NCBI GenBank assembly: GCA_035578175.1
Contig: JAQMRL010000001.1
Span: 51,607,553-51,671,552, forward strand
Source: Catonia carolina
Taxonomy: Eukaryota > Arthropoda > Insecta > Hemiptera > Achilidae
Direction of reading: 5' to 3'
Length of the DNA stretch: 64,000 nucleotides
Below the pieces are notes generated by a model that saw nothing but the letters and a program-made list of their open reading frames with translations, was not told the DNA's origin and ran no database searches. The stretch's first letter is position 1; each line of letters starts with the position of its first letter. This document shows positions 18,663 through 29,710 of the stretch, one piece after another. Position numbers and translations under genes: made by a program.

Positions 18663-21600
18663 CTCCTCCGTTGCGAAATACCCTTTAATAGTTTAATTCA
18701 ATGGAATGTTCGCGGGATCCGGTCTAGGTATGAAGATATAAAGATATTGATCCGGGATAAGTGTCCGTTTGCGCTTTGCCTGCAAGAGACGATGTTACAA
18801 CCTGATATCCGATTATCCTTTCGTGGATACGAAATGTTTAGGAAAGATTCCCTGCATGGTGGCCCTGGTGATGGGGTTGCAATATTACTTCACCAGTCAA
18901 TGCAAGGGATGAGTCTGGATATCCAAACGGATATTCAGGCTGTAGCAATCAGGATAACTGTCCCGGTGTCGGTTTGCGTGTGTAATGTTTATTTACCACC
19001 AAACACAGACATTTCATACCTAGCCATGAGAGAATTGCTGGAACAGTTACCAGGTCCATATATCGTCTTAGGAGATTTCAATGGTCACCATTATTCTTGG
19101 GGCTCCTCACTGTGCAATGGTAGAGGTCACATGGTGGAGAGGGTCCGGAGTGATTCAGACTTATGTCTATTGAACGATGGATCTGAAACATTCATGTCAT
19201 CCTCAACAGGATCCTGGTCGTGCTTGGACCTTACTTTCTGTAGCCCGTCCATTGTTCCAAGGTTGATGTGGAGAGTACTGCCAGACCTGTATGGAAGTGA
19301 TCACCGACCGGTGGTGGTCGAATTTTTTGACTACCAGCCTGTCGATGACCTTCCGAAACGATGGATTGAAAAGCTTGCACGGTGGGATGAGTTTTCAAGT
19401 TTAATGGAATCTGAATATGAAGATGATGATGATGATGCACGAAAGCTGTTGTCTTCCTTTGTAGAGAAGATGTCTGCAGCAGCTGCCCAGAGCATTCCTA
19501 AAACATCGGGAAAAGCACGGCGTCCGCCGGTACCTTGGTGGAATGATCGTTGTAAGGAGGCTCTTCAGGACCGCCGTAGGGCCCTGCGCATTTTTAGTCG
19601 CAGACCTACGGATGCAAACCTGGAAGCGTACCGAAGAGCTCGGGCCTGCTGTAGGCGTGTCTTTCTTGAGAGTAAGAGGGAGTCGTGGAGCCGTTACGTT
19701 GGAGATATTAACAGGAGTACCCCTGTGACAACGGTATGGAGAAAACTGCGTTCGGTATGTGGAAGGACGTCTCCACATCGAATCGCAGGGTTGCAAGTTA
19801 ACGGTTCTGTGATCACATCACAGTCCGACATCGCTAACGTGATTGGTTCCTTCTTTAAATCAGCTTCCCTCACGTCTTCATATTCAGTACAGTTTCAAAA
19901 TTATAAGAAAACCATTGAATCTCTTCCTTTCTTTATAGCGGACTCGAATGATCCTCTAAACATTCCTTTTTCATTGCCAGAGCTTAGAAAAGCGCTCAAA
20001 GTATCTCGAAATACCTCACCTGGAGGTGATGAAATTACACTTTCGATGATAGCGCATTTACCGGATTCTGGTTTAAGGCAACTCCTACATGTTTTTAATA
20101 ACATATACGCTTCTAGAAAGCTTCCAAAAACTTGGAAAGAAGCAATTGTTGTTCCGATCCTCAAACCTGGTAAAGATAAAACATTGGCCTCCAACTACCG
20201 TCCCATTTCCTTGACAAGTGTTGTTTGTAAGGTCATGGAAAGAATGATGAACAGTCGTCTCATGTGGTATCTGGAAAAGAATAACTTCCTTGCTCCTGAA
20301 CAGAGCGGTTTTCGGAGAGGGAGGTCTTCGACAGACCACTTGGTGGCCCTTGAGACGGCTGTCTGCAATGCGTTTGCATTGCGGCAGCGCCTCGTTGCCG
20401 TATTCTTTGATTTGAAAAAAGCATATGATACAGCTTGGCGACGAGGTATCCTCAATACCTTGCGGGATTGGGGCATCGCTGGAAACATGTTGGCCTTCAT
20501 CAAGGACTTTCTAGATGAACGATCGTTCCGTGTAAGGGTTGGTCAGTGTCTGTCCGACAGGTTTGACTTGGAAAATGGTATACCGCAAGGAAGTGTAATT
20601 AGTTGTACCCTATTTGCGGTTGCCATAAACAATATTGTGAAAAGTTGCGTATACCCTGTTAAATGTTCGTTGTTTGTTGATGATTTTGCAATATATGTTG
20701 CATCTAGAAATGTTGTCTCAGCTGAACGAGCTCTACAGCTAACTATATACCGTCTTGAAGAATGGTCACGGCAGACTGGCTTTAGTTTTTCTCCTGAGAA
20801 GACTAAATGCATTCAGTTTTGCCGAATACGGACTGATAATGTTCCAAGACTGTATTTAATGGGTCAGCATATCGAAGTTAGCACTGAAATCAGGTTCTTA
20901 GGTGTTGTATTCGACAAGAGACTTACATGGGTTCCGCATATTAAAGACCTACGGGCTAGGTGCTTAAAGGTGGTTGATATTCTGCGTGTTCTTACAGGTA
21001 CATGTTGGGGAGCTGATAGATCATGTATGATAAGGTTCTACAAGGCTCTAGTGCGATCACGTATAGATTATGGCGCTGTAGCCTACTCATCTGCTACTTC
21101 CACTTCTCTAAGAATGCTTGACTCAGTCCACAATTCATGTTTACGATTATCTACAGGTGCTTTTCGTTCTAGCCCTGTTATCAGCATCTTAGTTGAAAGT
21201 GGAGAAATGTCGTTACACAGACGTCGCCAGCAGCTTATATTGACGTACTTTGCCAAGTTGAAAGCTAGACCTTACCATTTCTTGCATGACATCATTCTCA
21301 ACAACCCCTGTCATGATTTGCATCTGATGAACGCCCGACAACCTTCACCATTCGGTGTAAGAGCGTTGGAGATATGCAACAACCTCGATATTGCCATTCC
21401 TCGTGTCTACCCATGTAATTCTTGTCTATTTCCACCCTGGACCATCGCTCAGTTACACTTTAACTTTGAGATGTGTAAATACTCAAAGGCAGGCACAAGC
21501 TCTGTGGTGTTTAATAGCATTTTCAGTGAGTTAGTCGAAGCTATTAAACCATCTACGGTTGTATACACTGATGGATCAAAGTCGGATGTTGGAGTTGGTT

Positions 21601-22358
21601 GCTCGTTTGTTGCTAATGGGAGAACCTATTTGTTTGGATTACCTGCGGGAACCAGTATTTACACGGCTGAACTTTATGCAATTAGTAAAGCTCTGTCTGT
21701 AGTCTGTGTGCGTGGGCGTCGGGTGTTGGTGTGCACTGATTCACTCAGTGCCCTGCAGTCGATTAGTGATATATATTCACGCCACCCGCTAGTTTCAGAT
21801 GTCCACGGCACCGTGAAGCAGCTTAACGATAGAGGAGTAAGTGTTGTTTTCTGCTGGGTTCCGGGTCATGCTGGAATCCCGGGAAATGAGGCTGCTGATT
21901 TGGCCGCTAAGGAGGCGGCTCGTCAACCGGCTTTCACACGATATCTGACCATGTCTGATTTCGTTAGTCTGGTGAAGCGGGTCATTACTGATTCCTGGCA
22001 GGTAGAATGGACTGGCTCTCATGGCAACAAGCTACGGGACATAAAACCTATTGTTAAGCCTTGGCCTACGTCACTGAGGAAGAACAGAAGGGAAGAAGTT
22101 GTCATCGCGCGACTTAGAATTGGGCACACCAGATTAACCCATGGGTATCTCATGACGTCTGGTGATGCTCCAATTTGTGGCAGGTGCGATTGTCCTTTGA
22201 CAGTCAAACATGTATTGGTTGATTGCGTCTGCTACGCAGCTCTGCGTCGGCGATTCAGAATTCCCTCTGAATTAAGGAATATACTCGGTGACGAAAGCCG
22301 TATTTTGGACGCGGCTTTGAATTTTTTACGATCGATCAGTGTATACAACAGTGTCTAA
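18663..22358 (+). CDS. I-like LINE ORF2: endonuclease, reverse transcriptase, RNase H
   Basis: The frame is open from directly after the ORF1 stop to 22358, about 1231 codons. The endonuclease begins IQWNVRGIRSRY, with CLQET, LGDFNGHHYSWG (near 19075) and GSDHRP. RT shows LASNYRPISLTSVVCKVMER, FFDLKKAYDTAW (motif A), NGIPQGSVISCTLF (motif B) and SLFVDDFAIY (catalytic, near 20680). RNase H shows VYTDGSKSD (near 21565), [19 protein letters not shown] and [16 protein letters not shown], with all acidic residues present. The terminal CGRCDCPLTVKHVLVDC is a zinc-like motif. No in-frame ATG precedes the endonuclease; the first Met comes after LCLQET and would lose WNVRG. ORF2 and the ORF1 zinc-knuckle half share one frame split by a single UAA, so readthrough, reinitiation or a mutated start are all possible. 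Confidence 0.88.
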   Translation, partial: LLRCEIPFNSLIQWNVRGIRSRYEDIKILIRDKCPFALCLQETMLQPDIRLSFRGYEMFRKDSLHGGPGDGVAILLHQSMQGMSLDIQTDIQAVAIRITVPVSVCVCNVYLPPNTDISYLAMRELLEQLPGPYIVLGDFNGHHYSWGSSLCNGRGHMVERVRSDSDLCLLNDGSETFMSSSTGSWSCLDLTFCSPSIVPRLMWRVLPDLYGSDHRPVVVEFFDYQPVDDLPKRWIEKLARWDEFSSLMESEYEDDDDDARKLLSSFVEKMSAAAAQSIPKTSGKARRPPVPWWNDRCKEALQDRRRALRIFSRRPTDANLEAYRRARACCRRVFLESKRESWSRYVGDINRSTPVTTVWRKLRSVCGRTSPHRIAGLQVNGSVITSQSDIANVIGSFFKSASLTSSYSVQFQNYKKTIESLPFFIADSNDPLNIPFSLPELRKALKVSRNTSPGGDEITLSMIAHLPDSGLRQLLHVFNNIYASRKLPKTWKEAIVVPILKPGKDKTLASNYRPISLTSVVCKVMERMMNSRLMWYLEKNNFLAPEQSGFRRGRSSTDHLVALETAVCNAFALRQRLVAVFFDLKKAYDTAWRRGILNTLRDWGIAGNMLAFIKDFLDERSFRVRVGQCLSDRFDLENGIPQGSVISCTLFAVAINNIVKSCVYPVKCSLFVDDFAIYVASRNVVSAERALQLTIYRLEEWSRQTGFSFSPEKTKCIQFCRIRTDNVPRLYLMGQHIEVSTEIRFLGVVFDKRLTWVPHIKDLRARCLKVVDILRVLTGTCWGADRSCMIRFYKALVRSRIDYGAVAYSSATSTSLRMLDSVHNSCLRLSTGAFRSSPVISILVESGEMSLHRRRQQLILTYFAKLKARPYHFLHDIILNNPCHDLHLMNARQPSPFGVRALEICNNLDIAIPRVYPCNSCLFPPWTIAQLHFNFEMCKYSKAGTSSVVFNSIFSELVEAIKPSTVVYTDGSKSDVGVGCSFVANGRTYLFGLPAGTSIYTAELYAISKALSVVCVRGRRVLVCTDSLSALQSISDIYSRHPLVSDVHGTVKQLNDRGVSVVFCWVPGHAGIPGNEAADLAAKEAARQPAFTRYLTMSDFVSLVKRVITDSWQVEWTGSHGNKLRDIKPIVKPWPTSLRKNRREEVVIARLRIGHTRLTHGYLMTSGDAPICGRCDCPLTVKHVLVDCVCYAALRRRFRIPSELRNILGDESRILDAALNFLRSISVYNSV

Positions 22359-22834
22359 TGTCCTTTTAGTTGTACCCTATGGTATGTGTTTTATTTTAGT
22401 TATACGTTTATGTATTATACGTTTATGTTATACGTCATATGTCTGTGGTTTTATTATGTGGCCCCTTTACAGCCTTTTGTGATATTTATGTCTGTGATAT
22501 TTTCTTTCTTTTCATTTATTTAATTTTTAATGTAATTTTTTGGTTGTGATACTAGTTTTTAAGTTTTCATAAGTGTCAATATTATTTTTGTGTTTTTTTT
22601 TTGTTTTAACTGTGTTATTAAGTTTAAGTTTATGTATGTATGTTTTTTTTGTGTTTTTTAGCGTTTTTGTCTATTAGCTTGTGGTGTCTGTGATACTAGC
22701 GTATAAGATTTTAGCTTATATTTGTATTAAAAAAAGGCGTTCTGCACTCGGGCTTTTTACACCCTTGTGCAGAACAACAGGCGATGATAACCTCGCTAAG
22801 GTTTTTCGCCTTAAAACAAAAAAAAAAAAAAAAA
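22359..22834 (+). promoter_or_regulatory. LINE 3' UTR with terminal stem-loop
   Basis: T-rich 3' UTR with several imperfect TGTGATACTAG repeats, then a terminal hairpin at 22780-22810. The outer stem is GGCGA/TCGCC and the inner stem AACCT/AGGTT. A short A-rich tail (22811-22834, starting TTAAAAC) follows. The same fold exists in copy 1 (1145-1175, stems GGGCG/CGCCC and AACC/GGTT) and in the embedded tail (17888-17918, inner stem extended to AACCTC/GAGGTT). Pairing is kept although bases differ, which suggests the RT recognises the hairpin at the start of target-primed synthesis. Confidence 0.75.
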
Positions 22835-23227
22835 TGGACGTTGACGAAGGCAACCTCTGCTAAACTTGAAGCCTTCGAACTTTGGTTGTACAGAAGAATG
22901 TTGAAGATACCATGGACGGACAGGGTGACCAACACCGAGGTACTGCGCCGAATGAGCAAGAAACCGGAGGTAATAAACATCACAAAGTGTCGCAAGTTGG
23001 AATACCTCGGTCATATTATGAGGAACCACGGTAGATATGAACTGTTGCAGCGCATCCTGCAGGGTAGATTGGATGGTGGAAAACGGCCAGGCCGAAGAAA
23101 AATATCCTGGCTTGCTAACCTGAGAGACTGGTATGGACAAAGCTCAGCCCAACTTTTCCGCATTGCAGGGGACAGGACCAAGATAGCTATGATGGTAGCC
23201 AACGTTCGAACCGGACAGGCACGTTAA
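22835..23227 (+). pseudogene. RTE ORF, part 4: C-terminal domain
   Basis: Following the right TSD of the I-like LINE, the frame resumes at WTLTKATSAKLEAFELWLYR and continues with RMLKIPWTDRVTN, LEYLGHIMRN, GRRKISWLANLRDWYG and IAMMVANVRTGQAR-stop. This is the RTE-specific C-terminal region found after the RT. The upstream ORF start in the poly(A) is an artefact. No lesions are visible. The element ends 9 bp later, at the right target duplication (23237). Confidence 0.88.
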
Positions 23228-23247
23228 GAAGAGAAGAATATCGACTC

Positions 23248-26079
23248 GGTTAATAGTGAATTAAGAGATTAAACAATTTGTTTATTCCTTCTTATTATTT
23301 AATGTTCAACTAAAATGTCAGTTTCTCAAATGTGAAATGGAAGATTATTATAAAATAACCCCAATTATGTTTTTCTTCATTTAAAATCACTTGTAAAGAT
23401 AGTTAGAGTACGAATTAGATGTTAATTTATGAAGGTAAATTTGATATGAAAAAATTTCATCTACACAGCAAAAGAACCGAAAAAGATGTTTGTCTAGTCC
23501 TTTAAATTTTATATCAACTTCTTGTTCTACTAAATATTACTGATATAGTTGTGTCGTAACCGTCCTTCTTAATGCTTTTCCCAGTTTCTGTGAACAAACT
23601 TCTGTTTATCGTAAAAAGAAAAAAATATTACATATCTTTAATTAGAAAAATGTTGTAAAACGTTGAAATTATAATCCATGTATAAAATTATTATTGATAA
23701 CATAAACTCCACCAAAAAGTTCGTTTTATAAAAATTTTAAAAGGATCTAAAGAGTTCCTTTTAATGAAAAGGATATGAAATTCTCGCTCTCGGCTAAACT
23801 CATGGAATTGAATTAATGAATTCGATAAGCCTATACTTTCTTTGTTAATAATCTTCCAATACTTTCCAAAAGTGACTGAGACGCTACATTCTAAACTAAG
23901 ACCTTTTTGAGCAAATGCTGCGCACATATAACAGGTCGGTTTAAATATAATTTAAATCGTTTTTGAATTTTTTTAAATAAAATTTTACATTATACAAATG
24001 ACATGCGAACGGAGTCGCTGATGACTTTAGCACACCGCCAACGAAAAAGATTATTAGGTTTGTTGAACTCCTCTGTACGAAGGAAGTTTGCTGCTGGTGA
24101 CTTCACCCCGCAAGACACTCATATTATTATGTCGTGAATACAGGTGGCTGTATTTACGACCACTTAAATTCAGTCTTTTTCTAAATAATTTAAAAAATAT
24201 ATAATTCGAAAGCCGTTAAGGAGTTACGATCCTGAGACGTAATTAAATGGATCGTATAGAAATAATAATATGGATAGAAAATCATAAAGTGAGTGACGAA
24301 TAGTCTAATTTTCTGCAGACGCAATAAAATGAAAATTTACAATTGAGTAGTAAAATGTATTTATTTCTCAATGCGTACACAGGTCTCCAAACCCAAGCAT
24401 TCAAACATGACAAAGACAGAAAGCTCTTTATATATACTGGTATCGGGAATAGAGTATGTCAGTGTCTCTTTCTGTCTTACTCATTGAGCAATCACAGCGG
24501 AAATAGAACTGGCTAAATCCCTCACACTACTGTTTAGTTCCATGTTCGGTTGAATCCTCTGTTAAATCCTTCCAGTATGTCAAATAACTTCCTTCTCAAA
24601 TATTTCACGTCAATTCACTGTCAGTATAAATTGTTTTTCTACCTTTCAGAATCCACCACGTTTTCCGACCGTGTGTAACTCACTGCTTTTCGGTTACACT
24701 CACACAAAGACAACAAAAAATATTATAAAATGTGTTCACAATTCAAAAACAATTTATGAAAAATTGGCTACAATCTTTTACTTGAAAAAACCTGCTTTTA
24801 TGACAATCTTATTGATAGTAAATCATAATCTTAACCTATCGGATAATTTCAATTGTATTTTCAAAAATTTAACCAGATGCTTTATCAGTTGTTAACAGAT
24901 TGGTAGACAAGTTACGTTGTTTTATTCAACATCTGTTGTTCCTTACGGTGTCTGTAATGTAAAAGGTAATTTCATTTTTACATCAACAAAAATATTTAGG
25001 CGCTTTCTTTTTAATTGTGGAATTGACATTCAGTTTTCATTCCTCGTAAGGTTTTTCTACATAATAAAACCGTTATTTTTAAGATTATTGTTAAAACCAG
25101 AGCGTAGGTTCGTGTGGATCTGGGTACAATAAATAAAAAAACAAACTTATCATAACTTATTACAATTATTTATTGACAAAATAAATAACGAAACTAAAAA
25201 CTACTAACAAATACAATTGAATCGGTCATTTTAGAAAGCCAAAAAAACTAACTTATAAGTTAACTATCTAAAGATCCTATATACTACTACTATACTATAA
25301 ATATATGTATAGATATATATATACTATAGATATGTAATATATTTACACTACTAAAGATAACTGGATAACTAACTTATAAGTCAAAAAAACTAACTCTTGA
25401 AAACATTAAAAAACTTGTTATTTATTATGTTTCAATTAAAAAAAAAATATTAAAAATATAAATTGTACATAGGGCTGTCTTCTTTAATATAAAATATACT
25501 TCTGTCTTTTTAAAGACAAGCCACTTGTTTAAAAAAAATTGAAATTCAGACTTAAGGTGTTTCTGAAATAAATTGGAGTAAAATGTTAACTTAGGTTGTT
25601 TTCTGTAAAATACTTTGTTAGACGAGAAGAAAATTGTGCTGAACTATAGTATTCGTGTATTTATTTCAGTAGTTTACATTACGACTTAAATTAGCTTTCT
25701 GCAATAATAAAAATTGAAATTCTTAACTTTAAGAAAGAAAAATGTTGATTTTCCGGGCTATTCACTTCTTCACCGTTGTCATAAACAGTAGTTATATACC
25801 TTAAAAAGAATTTTGCATAGAATCTTTGTATTGCCTCTTCCACTAGAAAGTAGAGCTTATGCTTCAAAAAAACATCCACTTTAATTTTTTTATTACAAAA
25901 ACACACTATATCCTTAAAGATGAGCCTTTTCTTAGTGTTATATTACTTAAGGAAAACCAAACTTATGTGATTTTTGTAGTGATAGTGTGTTTATATTCAG
26001 TTAGTTAAAAAACATCTAAAAAAATAAAGGAAAATTTTGATTTATGGGCTTTCTGAAATGACTAATTCAATTATATTAC
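23248..26079. other. AT-rich spacer, no recognised genes
   Basis: Short ORFs only. The less AT-rich patch at 24000-24160 (CGCCAACGAAAAAG, CTTCACCCCGCAAG) has no coherent translation that I recognise. Around 25270-25340 an AT palindrome-rich stretch (TATAGATATATATA) is simple sequence. Confidence 0.45.
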
Positions 26080-26520
26080 TTTAATTAAATTAATTACAAA
26101 ACGTACGCTTATAATAAACATACTATTGAGAATGTGTCGATTTACCATTCCACAACCACTTTTACCACTCATTCTCACTACTGACGTTACTGAGAACCAA
26201 TCCTGTAACGACACACGTTCCATTAACAGTTTAGGTATTGACTGACCGCCTAAAAAAGCACTAACTGTTTTTGTGGTTGCAATTTAATAGTTTCCCAAGC
26301 GATCAAGCTCGTTCTAATAAACTCGCAACTATTCTGGAACATAATAGAAAGAATCAAAATACAAACAACGTTTTTACCAGTTTCAATTTCCTAGAACTCC
26401 TATTCAAAACATCTCATTCATTTCAATTCACTATCCTAGTTCAACAGACTCCACCCATACACAATTCTTACTTAAACAATCTATTCCAACAACCATTTCT
26501 AGAATATTGTTACAATAGGT
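26080..26520 (+). repeat. Dispersed repeat (family 3), copy 1
   Basis: It shares order and landmarks with 46370-46860: ATTGACTGACC, CACTAACTGTTTTT, ATTCAAAACATCTCATT, TTCAATTCACTATCC, TTCAACA and CCATTTCTAG. A third partial copy lies on the minus strand at 52660-52800. The copies are clearly diverged. No coding potential is shared, so it is probably an old non-autonomous element. Confidence 0.6.
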
Positions 26521-26571
26521 ATCATAATTATGAATGTATAGGTAATAGAGAGAAACTGGGTGATCGTCATT

Positions 26572-27066
26572 AGTGTCGCTTAAGAAATTGCTGTGTAATC
26601 GGGATCTTGGCGTTGAGCTCAGAATGCGAATGCTGCGTTTTTATGTCTTCTCTGTTCTGTTGTATGGGATGGAGGGTGGACACTCAAAAAGATTCATTCA
26701 GAGAAGATAGGCCTTTGAGATGTGGTGCTACCGCAGGATGTGGCTCATTCCGTGGGCAGACAGAATAACAAACAGAGATGTGCTTCATAAAATGGGCAAA
26801 AAATGTGAGTTGGTTGAGACAGTCAAGAGAAAAAAACTTCAATATCTTGGTCATGTGATTAGAGGTCCTAAATATCACATCTTACAATTAAACGTGCAGG
26901 GGAAGATAAAGAGCAAGCGGAACGTTAGCAGACGTCGGGCATCTTGGTTGAGAACCTGAAGGACTGGTTTGGTTGCGGTAATACGGAACTGTTTCGTGCA
27001 GCAGCGGATAAGGTCCGCATAATGATGATGATGATTTCCGACCCCCGATAGAAGACGGACCTTAAG
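26572..27066 (+). pseudogene. RTE (BovB-like) LINE C-terminal fragment
   Basis: The frame begins near the end of the RT (LRMRMLRFYVFSVLLYGME) and continues AFEMWCYRRMWLIPWADRIT, then NRDVLHKMGKK and LQYLGHVIRG, with a degraded SRRRASWL patch. It ends CGGACCTTAAGAAGAA, close to the terminal bases of the full-length element. Several stops and at least one shift are present. A (GAT)n stretch at 27019-27032 is within the decayed coding part. The length (about 0.5 kb) is typical of a 5'-truncated copy. Confidence 0.8.
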
Positions 27067-27069
27067 AAG

Positions 27070-28489
27070 AATGGACCAATTGATCATCTGTAATTCTAAA
27101 TAAAGAAAAATTCCGAAAAAGTTCTTTTCATCCAATTCTCCGAACGACAAGGTTGCCTAGCTACGACGTCGTCATCCCGAGCGCAAGCTCACTTCTTTCA
27201 GAACTCAGACTCGGAAGAAGAATGGAGAGAAAAACAACTACTAATAAAAAATTATTTTTCTTCAATTATCTGACAATTAAACATTAGATAGAATATTAAT
27301 TTCTCATTCAACTAATTTAAAGATTTTTATCACGTTTAATGGTAATGGTGACGGATTAGTTTCTTTGAAACTATTTGATAAGAAAGAGTTAACTTTAAAT
27401 ACAAACGATTAGGCCTGTGTTATTACTTGGTGTGTAGACATCTTATCTGTATTTATGACCGGAAATTTACAAATAAATCACATTACATACAATAATACTT
27501 CTTTTGTAAATACTAATAAAGTTTATTTCCGTTTTCAGTATAATGCATTCTTATTGTCCTTTCAGTTTCAATGGATAAACGTTTAAATCAGAATTCTAAG
27601 TTATGATGTTCAGCTCATTTATATTGTAGCTAATATTTTATAATTTGTCTTTTACGTAGGCAAGTCTAGCGTTGCTATAAATTTACCGTAGATTTCTAAG
27701 GGCTAAGAATTAAAATTACAATAAATAGTATCCTAGTTGATGTATCATTATATTATAAAAATATATAACAATCAATGTACGATAAATCTGACAAGAAGAT
27801 CATATTTTAAATTTTCTATAAAGTAATATATTTATCCACACTAGTAAATAAATAAAAAAATAATCCAATGTACTTGATAAGTTAAAAATTTCGTACTTCG
27901 AATTCATTCATGATTTAAAAAAATATTGTTTAACAGTTTAACCCTTCTAAATTTTTAAGCTGTCTCCAACTATAGGTTTGTCTGGATTAGAACTATTGTT
28001 CTGTTCCAAAGGTTTTGTATGTGGCCAATAAACAATTTTTTTGTGTTGAAAAGAGCCACAAATTTAATAAGTTGTGTGCATGTGTATATGTTTGTGTAGA
28101 TTATTATAATTTTTTTTGTTGTTTCATCTTCTTCTTTTCTAGTTTCTCTCCTAACGTAGGTTGGATATCATGGCAGCAAACAGGATCCGATCCAAGAATT
28201 CCGGTAAATGTTCTCTGAAGAGCAGCTTAATCACTCCCTCAGGATTTATTTTAACTAAAAACAATTTTTTATCCTAAAATTTGTTTTAAGTTATCTACCT
28301 TCTATCTTCCGTTGCCTTATCAGTTTGGGAATACATTGTTTCTTATAACGGTCCTACCCGAAGTATTGAAGTTTTATTTTTTGAGGTCATTGAGGTCAAT
28401 TTCGTCGAAACAAAGTTTTTGGCTGTAAGAAATACGGGTAACCAATTAGTAACGGATAGATCCATCTTGCAAACAAAACAAGAATTTAC
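27070..28489. other. AT-rich spacer
   Basis: No features supported. One less AT-rich patch around 27145-27235 contains CGACGTCGTC and CGAGCGCAAGCTC palindromes of no clear meaning. Confidence 0.45.
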
Positions 28490-28960
28490 TTAGCTAATTA
28501 CGCTGGTGCCGTCTAACGGTGGGAGTGCAGGTGATATAGCCGTTAGAATAGCAAAAAGAAGAACTGCCGTAAAATCATTGCATCCGATAATTTAGAGCTG
28601 GAATACAAACATGGAAGTCAAAAGGCAGTTGTTTAAACCAGTAATTAAAAGTATTGCTTCCTGCAAAAGTGTGGGAGACGTCAGATAGGAATGCAAAACT
28701 CCAGGAAGCAATGAAGGTGGACTTTTGGCGTCAGAGTTGCGGAGTCCCAACATTGGACAAACTTACGATTGGGTTTGCCAGGGTTGGAGCTGGAGTTAAT
28801 ATCAGCGTTGTGGAAAAAGTGGAGTGTAAAAAGTTGACCCCGAATGAGGGCAAGAGGAGGATGTCTGAAAGCAGATGACTTCAAGTAATATGGAGGTGGA
28901 TAACGGAGACGAGGAGTGGGAGAAGGAGTCCGAGATTGTCTGCTGAGAGAGTGTTTGTCG
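28490..28960 (+). pseudogene. LINE C-terminal fragment, RTE-like (family 4)
   Basis: Degenerate translation gives AKRRTAVKSLHPI and MEVKRQLFKPVIKSI, then with a frame change KLQEAMKVDFWRQSCGV and LQVIWRWITETRSGRR. This follows the order seen in LINE C-termini (K.L...I, K..L...V.SI, ...A.EM.FWRR..GV, ...W.P..RR.RGRP). No member of the window is close to it, so it is a separate family. The antisense ORF at 28802-29185 is a shadow. The clade is uncertain. Confidence 0.5.
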
Positions 28961-29710
28961 GGGATAACTTTTAAGTATGTGAATGAGATGACTGACAGGA
29001 TAAGGATTAATGGAGGTTAGGATGCGAAAACACCGGAGGGTGTTGTCCACTGACATAGTACAGTATTTCTTGAGTTGCATTTTTTCTACGAAAGACTCCC
29101 ACAAATTTGTAACTCTGTCAATCCATGATAAGTCACAGGAAATTGCGTTAAAGGAATTGTGTGTGCTAGTTTTTGGCTTTTGCAAACTTTAAATTGAACA
29201 GGCTGTCCTGATAGACGTTAATGGATGATTGACTGACAAGTGATCATCTTACTCAGCCGCTTGTCCAAAGTTTTTACATACTTATTAAAAAGATTTACAT
29301 TTACTTGGTAAATCTGGTAAACCGGAGACCCATTTATTATTTTTTTATTTCACGTTCATCATTAAAAAATGGTAAGCAAACAGTTAAAAATAATTATTAA
29401 TTCAGCATTACTGTAGTACTGATTATAAGTGGTCACAATAACACAGGTATTATTCGAGAATATCAGTTAAAAATTATTTCAAACTAATTATAAAACTTTC
29501 TAAAAGAAAAATTATGGCTTATATTTACAGTGAAGTTAAATCCGTCATTTATGAAAAAATATACTAAAATAATAACCGGTGAACAAATAAGCACCGGGTA
29601 TACGCATTTGGTGGTTAGTTGTTGATGAAACATAGCACGCAAACTTTAAAGAAGGTCAATTTACAAGGCAGTGTATTTACAGTAATCTAAGTGGCAGGAG
29701 GAATAAGATA
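28961..29710. other. Spacer with no recognised feature
   Basis: The first 200 bp may be untranslated 3' sequence of the LINE fragment before it. The rest is AT-rich DNA. Confidence 0.4.

Larger units (their letters stand above)
16693..22834 (+). mobile_element. Full-length I-group-like LINE with 12-bp TSD
   Basis: The 6142-bp element begins CCCCCCAGGGGGCACCC and ends in a poly(A) run, bracketed by the 12-bp duplication of RTE coding sequence. It has a GC-richer 5' UTR (to about 17295), ORF1 with CCHC zinc knuckles, and ORF2 with endonuclease, reverse transcriptase and RNase H. The RNase H domain, FVDD catalytic box and CCHC-type ORF1 point to the I superfamily rather than RTE or Jockey; the exact clade is unsettled. 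ORF1 carries a nonsense codon and an embedded 3' tail, whereas ORF2 is open throughout. Confidence 0.92.
11973..23236 (+). mobile_element. Full-length RTE (BovB-like) LINE carrying two nested insertions
   Basis: It encodes one ORF with an AP-like endonuclease, reverse transcriptase and RTE-type C-terminal domain. The ORF is now cut into four pieces: 12149-12905, 12900-13871, 15841-16692 and 22835-23227. The pieces join exactly at the duplicated target sites of a pogo element and an I-like LINE, and the frame stays open across both former junctions. The only internal lesion seen is a frameshift near 12905. The 3' end is CACGTTAAGAAGAGAAG, and 11-bp duplications flank the whole. Comparable 3' ends at 3.9, 27.0 and 33.6 kb show that this family is repeated. 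Confidence 0.88.

Noticed and set aside
28802..29185. Minus-strand 127-aa frame with LSWIDRVTNL resembling an RT segment
   Set aside because: The plus strand gives a better and longer match to a LINE C-terminus; the minus-strand frame lacks other RT blocks.
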